Positions 61,774 through 64,000 of a stretch of 64,000 bases of DNA are shown here, piece after piece. Made by a program: the position numbers and the translations under genes. Origin of the DNA: Sulfuricaulis sp. (lineage in GTDB: Bacteria; Pseudomonadota; Gammaproteobacteria; Acidiferrobacterales; Sulfurifustaceae); the NCBI RefSeq assembly GCF_024653915.1, contig NZ_JANLGY010000006.1, positions 114,480 through 178,479 on the forward strand, given 5' to 3'. Below the pieces are notes generated by a model. It did no database searches, was not told where the DNA came from, and saw only the letters and a program-made list of their open reading frames with translations. How positions within the stretch are numbered: the first letter of the stretch is position 1; each line of letters begins with the position of its first letter.

Positions 61774-64000
61774 ATGTCCAAAAAAATCCGCAAACCCGTC
61801 ATTCTCAACCCCGCCGCCGGCACGGCGGAAGGCATCACCGAGGTCCGGTGTCAGGAGGATTTACTTACAACCGGGGCGCTGCAGCGGGCGATTTTCAACA
61901 GCGCCAACTTCTCGAGCATCGCCACCGACGCCAAGGGCGTCATTCAGATTTTCAATGTCGGCGCGGAACGCATGCTGGGCTACACCGCCGCCGAGGTGAT
62001 GAACAAGATCACGCCGGCCGATATTTCCGATCCGCAGGAAGTGATCGCGCGCGCGAAAGCACTAAGCGTCGAACTCGGAACCCCGATTACGCCGGGCTTC
62101 GAGGCCTTGGTGTTCAAGGCCTCGCGCGGGATTGAGGATATTTACGAGCTGACTTACTTCCGCAAGGACGGCAGCCGCTTCCCGGCGGTGGTGTCGGTGA
62201 CGGCATTGCGCGACGATCAAGACGCCATTATCGGTTATCTGTTGATTGGCACCGACAACACCGCGCGCAAGCAGGCCGAAGAGGCGCTGCTCAAAGCGGG
62301 GGCTTTGCAAAACGCGATCTTCAACAGCGCCAACTTCTCGAGCATCGCCACCGACGCCAAGGGCGTCATTCAGATCTTCAACGTCGGCGCGGAACGCATG
62401 CTGGGCTACACCGCCGCCGAGGTGATGAACAAGATCACGCCGGCCGATATTTCTGATCCGCAGGAAGTGATCGTGCGCGCGAAAGCACTAAGCGCCGAAC
62501 TCGGAACCTCGATTACGCCGGGTTTTGAGGCATTGGTGTTCAAGGCCTCACGCGGCATCGAGGATATTTACGAGCTGACCTACATCCGCAAGGACGGCAG
62601 CCGCTTTCCGGCGGTGGTGTCGGTCACGGCGTTGCGCGACGATCAAGACGCCATCATCGGTTATCTATTGATCGGCACCGATAATACCGCGCGCAAGCAG
62701 ATCGAAGCAGAGCAGAAGAAGCTCGATCAGCGTTTGCGCGACCAGCAGTTCTACACGCGCTCTCTCATCGAATCTAACATCGACGCGCTGATGACTACCG
62801 ATCCGTCCGGCATCATTACCGACGTCAACAAGCAGATGGAAGCGCTCACCGGCTGCACGCGTGACGAGCTGATCGGTGCGCCGTTCAAGAATTACTTCAC
62901 CGATCCGGAGCGGGCCGAGGCCGGCATCAAACTGATGCTGAGCGAAAAGAAGCTCACCAACTACGAGCTTACCGCGCGCGCCAGGGACGGCAAGGAAACA
63001 GTGGTGTCCTACAATGCGACCACCTTCTACGACCGAGATAGAACTCTGCAGGGTGTGTTCGCCGCCGCGCGCGACGTCACGGAGAGCAAACGTCTCGATC
63101 AGGCGCTGCAGGAAACCAACGTCGAGCTGGGGAACGCCAAGTTCGCGGCGGAAAAAGCCAATCTTGCGAAATCGGATTTCCTTTCCAGCATGAGCCATGA
63201 GCTGCGCACCCCGCTCAATGCGATCCTCGGTTTTGCCCAGTTAATAGAGTCGGGCTCGCCGCCGCCAACGCCCACCCAAAAGGCCGGCGTCGACCAGATT
63301 CTCCAGGCCGGATGGTATCTGCTGGAGTTGATTAACGAGATTCTCGATCTCGCGTTGATCGAGTCCGGCAAGCTGTCGCTGTCGCTGGAGCCCATGTCGC
63401 TGCCTGAAGTGCTGCTCGATTGCCAAGCCATGATCGAACCGCAGGCACAAAAAAGCGGCATCCGCATGAGCTTTCCTGTGCTCGATGGCCCTTACTTTGC
63501 CAATGCCGATCGGACCCGGGTGAAGCAGGTTCTCATCAATCTGCTTTCCAACGCTATCAAATACAACCGCGTGGGGGGATCGGTCGAAGTGACATGCAGC
63601 ACGAACACCGCGGAGCGCGTACGTATCAGTGTGCGCGATACCGGCGAAGGATTGTCCCCGGAAAAACTCGCACAACTGTTCCAGCCGTTCAATCGTCTCG
63701 GACAAGAGGCCAGCATCGAGGAAGGCACCGGCATCGGTCTGGTGGTAAGCAAGCGGCTGGTCGAATTGATGCAGGGCAAAATCGGCGCGGAAAGCATTGT
63801 CGGGGTAGGCAGTGTGTTCTGGATCGAACTGAACTCGGCGGCCGCACTACAGCTTGCCGCCGGTGCAGACGAACCGCTGGCGCCGCTGCAAGCGCGCGTT
63901 GCGCATGGCGCGGCGCTGCGTACCCTGCTGTATATAGAAGACAATCGGGCCAACATGCAACTGGTCGAGCAACTCATCGCGCGTCGTCCCGACATGCGCT
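61774..64000 (+). CDS. Multi-PAS hybrid sensor histidine kinase (3' end outside window)
   Basis: An open frame of 742 residues running off the window. Two nearly identical PAS domains come first (about residues 38-170 and 180-312), encoded by a tandem DNA duplication with a 426-bp period. A third, different PAS (about 325-450) follows. The HisKA domain has phospho-acceptor His475 in FLSSMSHELRTPLN. The HATPase has VKQVLINLLSNAIKYN, DTGEGLS and GTGIGLVVSK. A receiver domain starts near LLYIEDNRANM at about 720. No signal peptide or membrane helix is visible, so it is a cytoplasmic sensor. The input is unknown. Confidence 0.92.
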   Translation, partial: MSKKIRKPVILNPAAGTAEGITEVRCQEDLLTTGALQRAIFNSANFSSIATDAKGVIQIFNVGAERMLGYTAAEVMNKITPADISDPQEVIARAKALSVELGTPITPGFEALVFKASRGIEDIYELTYFRKDGSRFPAVVSVTALRDDQDAIIGYLLIGTDNTARKQAEEALLKAGALQNAIFNSANFSSIATDAKGVIQIFNVGAERMLGYTAAEVMNKITPADISDPQEVIVRAKALSAELGTSITPGFEALVFKASRGIEDIYELTYIRKDGSRFPAVVSVTALRDDQDAIIGYLLIGTDNTARKQIEAEQKKLDQRLRDQQFYTRSLIESNIDALMTTDPSGIITDVNKQMEALTGCTRDELIGAPFKNYFTDPERAEAGIKLMLSEKKLTNYELTARARDGKETVVSYNATTFYDRDRTLQGVFAAARDVTESKRLDQALQETNVELGNAKFAAEKANLAKSDFLSSMSHELRTPLNAILGFAQLIESGSPPPTPTQKAGVDQILQAGWYLLELINEILDLALIESGKLSLSLEPMSLPEVLLDCQAMIEPQAQKSGIRMSFPVLDGPYFANADRTRVKQVLINLLSNAIKYNRVGGSVEVTCSTNTAERVRISVRDTGEGLSPEKLAQLFQPFNRLGQEASIEEGTGIGLVVSKRLVELMQGKIGAESIVGVGSVFWIELNSAAALQLAAGADEPLAPLQARVAHGAALRTLLYIEDNRANMQLVEQLIARRPDMR
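61888..62701 (+). repeat. Tandem 426-bp intragenic duplication
   Basis: The DNA from about 61888 recurs 426 bp later (for example ATTTTCAACAGCGCCAACTT at 61891 and its match at 62317) with only scattered differences. It preserves the frame (142 codons) and duplicates the first PAS domain with its linker. Confidence 0.92.

Overview
The window looks like the chromosome of a gammaproteobacterium, possibly close to the Chromatiales or Acidiferrobacterales. This is inferred from the gene order midA / pteridine reductase / folK / folB / plsY / tsaD / rpsU / yqeY / dnaG / rpoD, from mostly GC-rich coding sequence, and from a VPLPA-CTERM protein. No rRNA gene is present to confirm the placement.

Region 1 (1-14.3 kb) is mostly housekeeping: a rhodanese fragment cut by the window edge, a YyaL/DUF255 protein, lgt, an outer-membrane barrel protein, an aldehyde dehydrogenase, a soluble lytic transglycosylase, a GAF-GGDEF cyclase, an NDUFA9-like reductase, a lipoprotein metallopeptidase, cca, a DsrE-like protein and rimO. 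Region 2 (14.3-16.6 kb) is an AT-richer insert with an IS200-type element and two small lipoproteins. Region 3 (16.6-27.3 kb) holds mtnC, midA, the folate genes, plsY, tsaD and the macromolecular-synthesis cluster rpsU-yqeY-dnaG-rpoD. It ends in a tRNA-Ile(CAU) gene split just after its anticodon by a 250-nt group I intron. Region 4 (27.4-33.5 kb) has small envelope proteins, a methyltransferase, a DUF169 protein and a three-gene operon for malyl-CoA metabolism (malyl-CoA lyase plus both malate-CoA ligase subunits).

Region 5 (33.5-38.4 kb) is accessory: a lone P-loop ATPase gene bounded by integron-cassette-like core sites, a HigBA toxin-antitoxin pair, and recQ. Region 6 (38.4-64 kb) is a dense stress and envelope island. 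It carries an ice-binding lipoprotein, OmpA-like, BON, CsbD, DUF883/YqjE/YqjK, glycine-zipper and very small membrane proteins, bacterioferritin, superoxide dismutase, a catalase-like lipoprotein, a second pssA, two Crp/Fnr-family regulators, two GGDEF proteins and a multi-PAS hybrid kinase that runs off the window.

The most striking pattern is a dyad, GTNCG-N4-CGNAC, found at 13 places between 39.4 and 61.6 kb, nearly all upstream of these stress genes. It lies in front of both Crp/Fnr-family genes themselves, which suggests an autoregulated regulon physically clustered in this island. The island also carries two families of short palindromic elements with IS5-like terminal inverted repeats, a direct-repeat-bounded pssA segment, an orphan catalase C-terminal domain, and a near-identical tandem PAS duplication.
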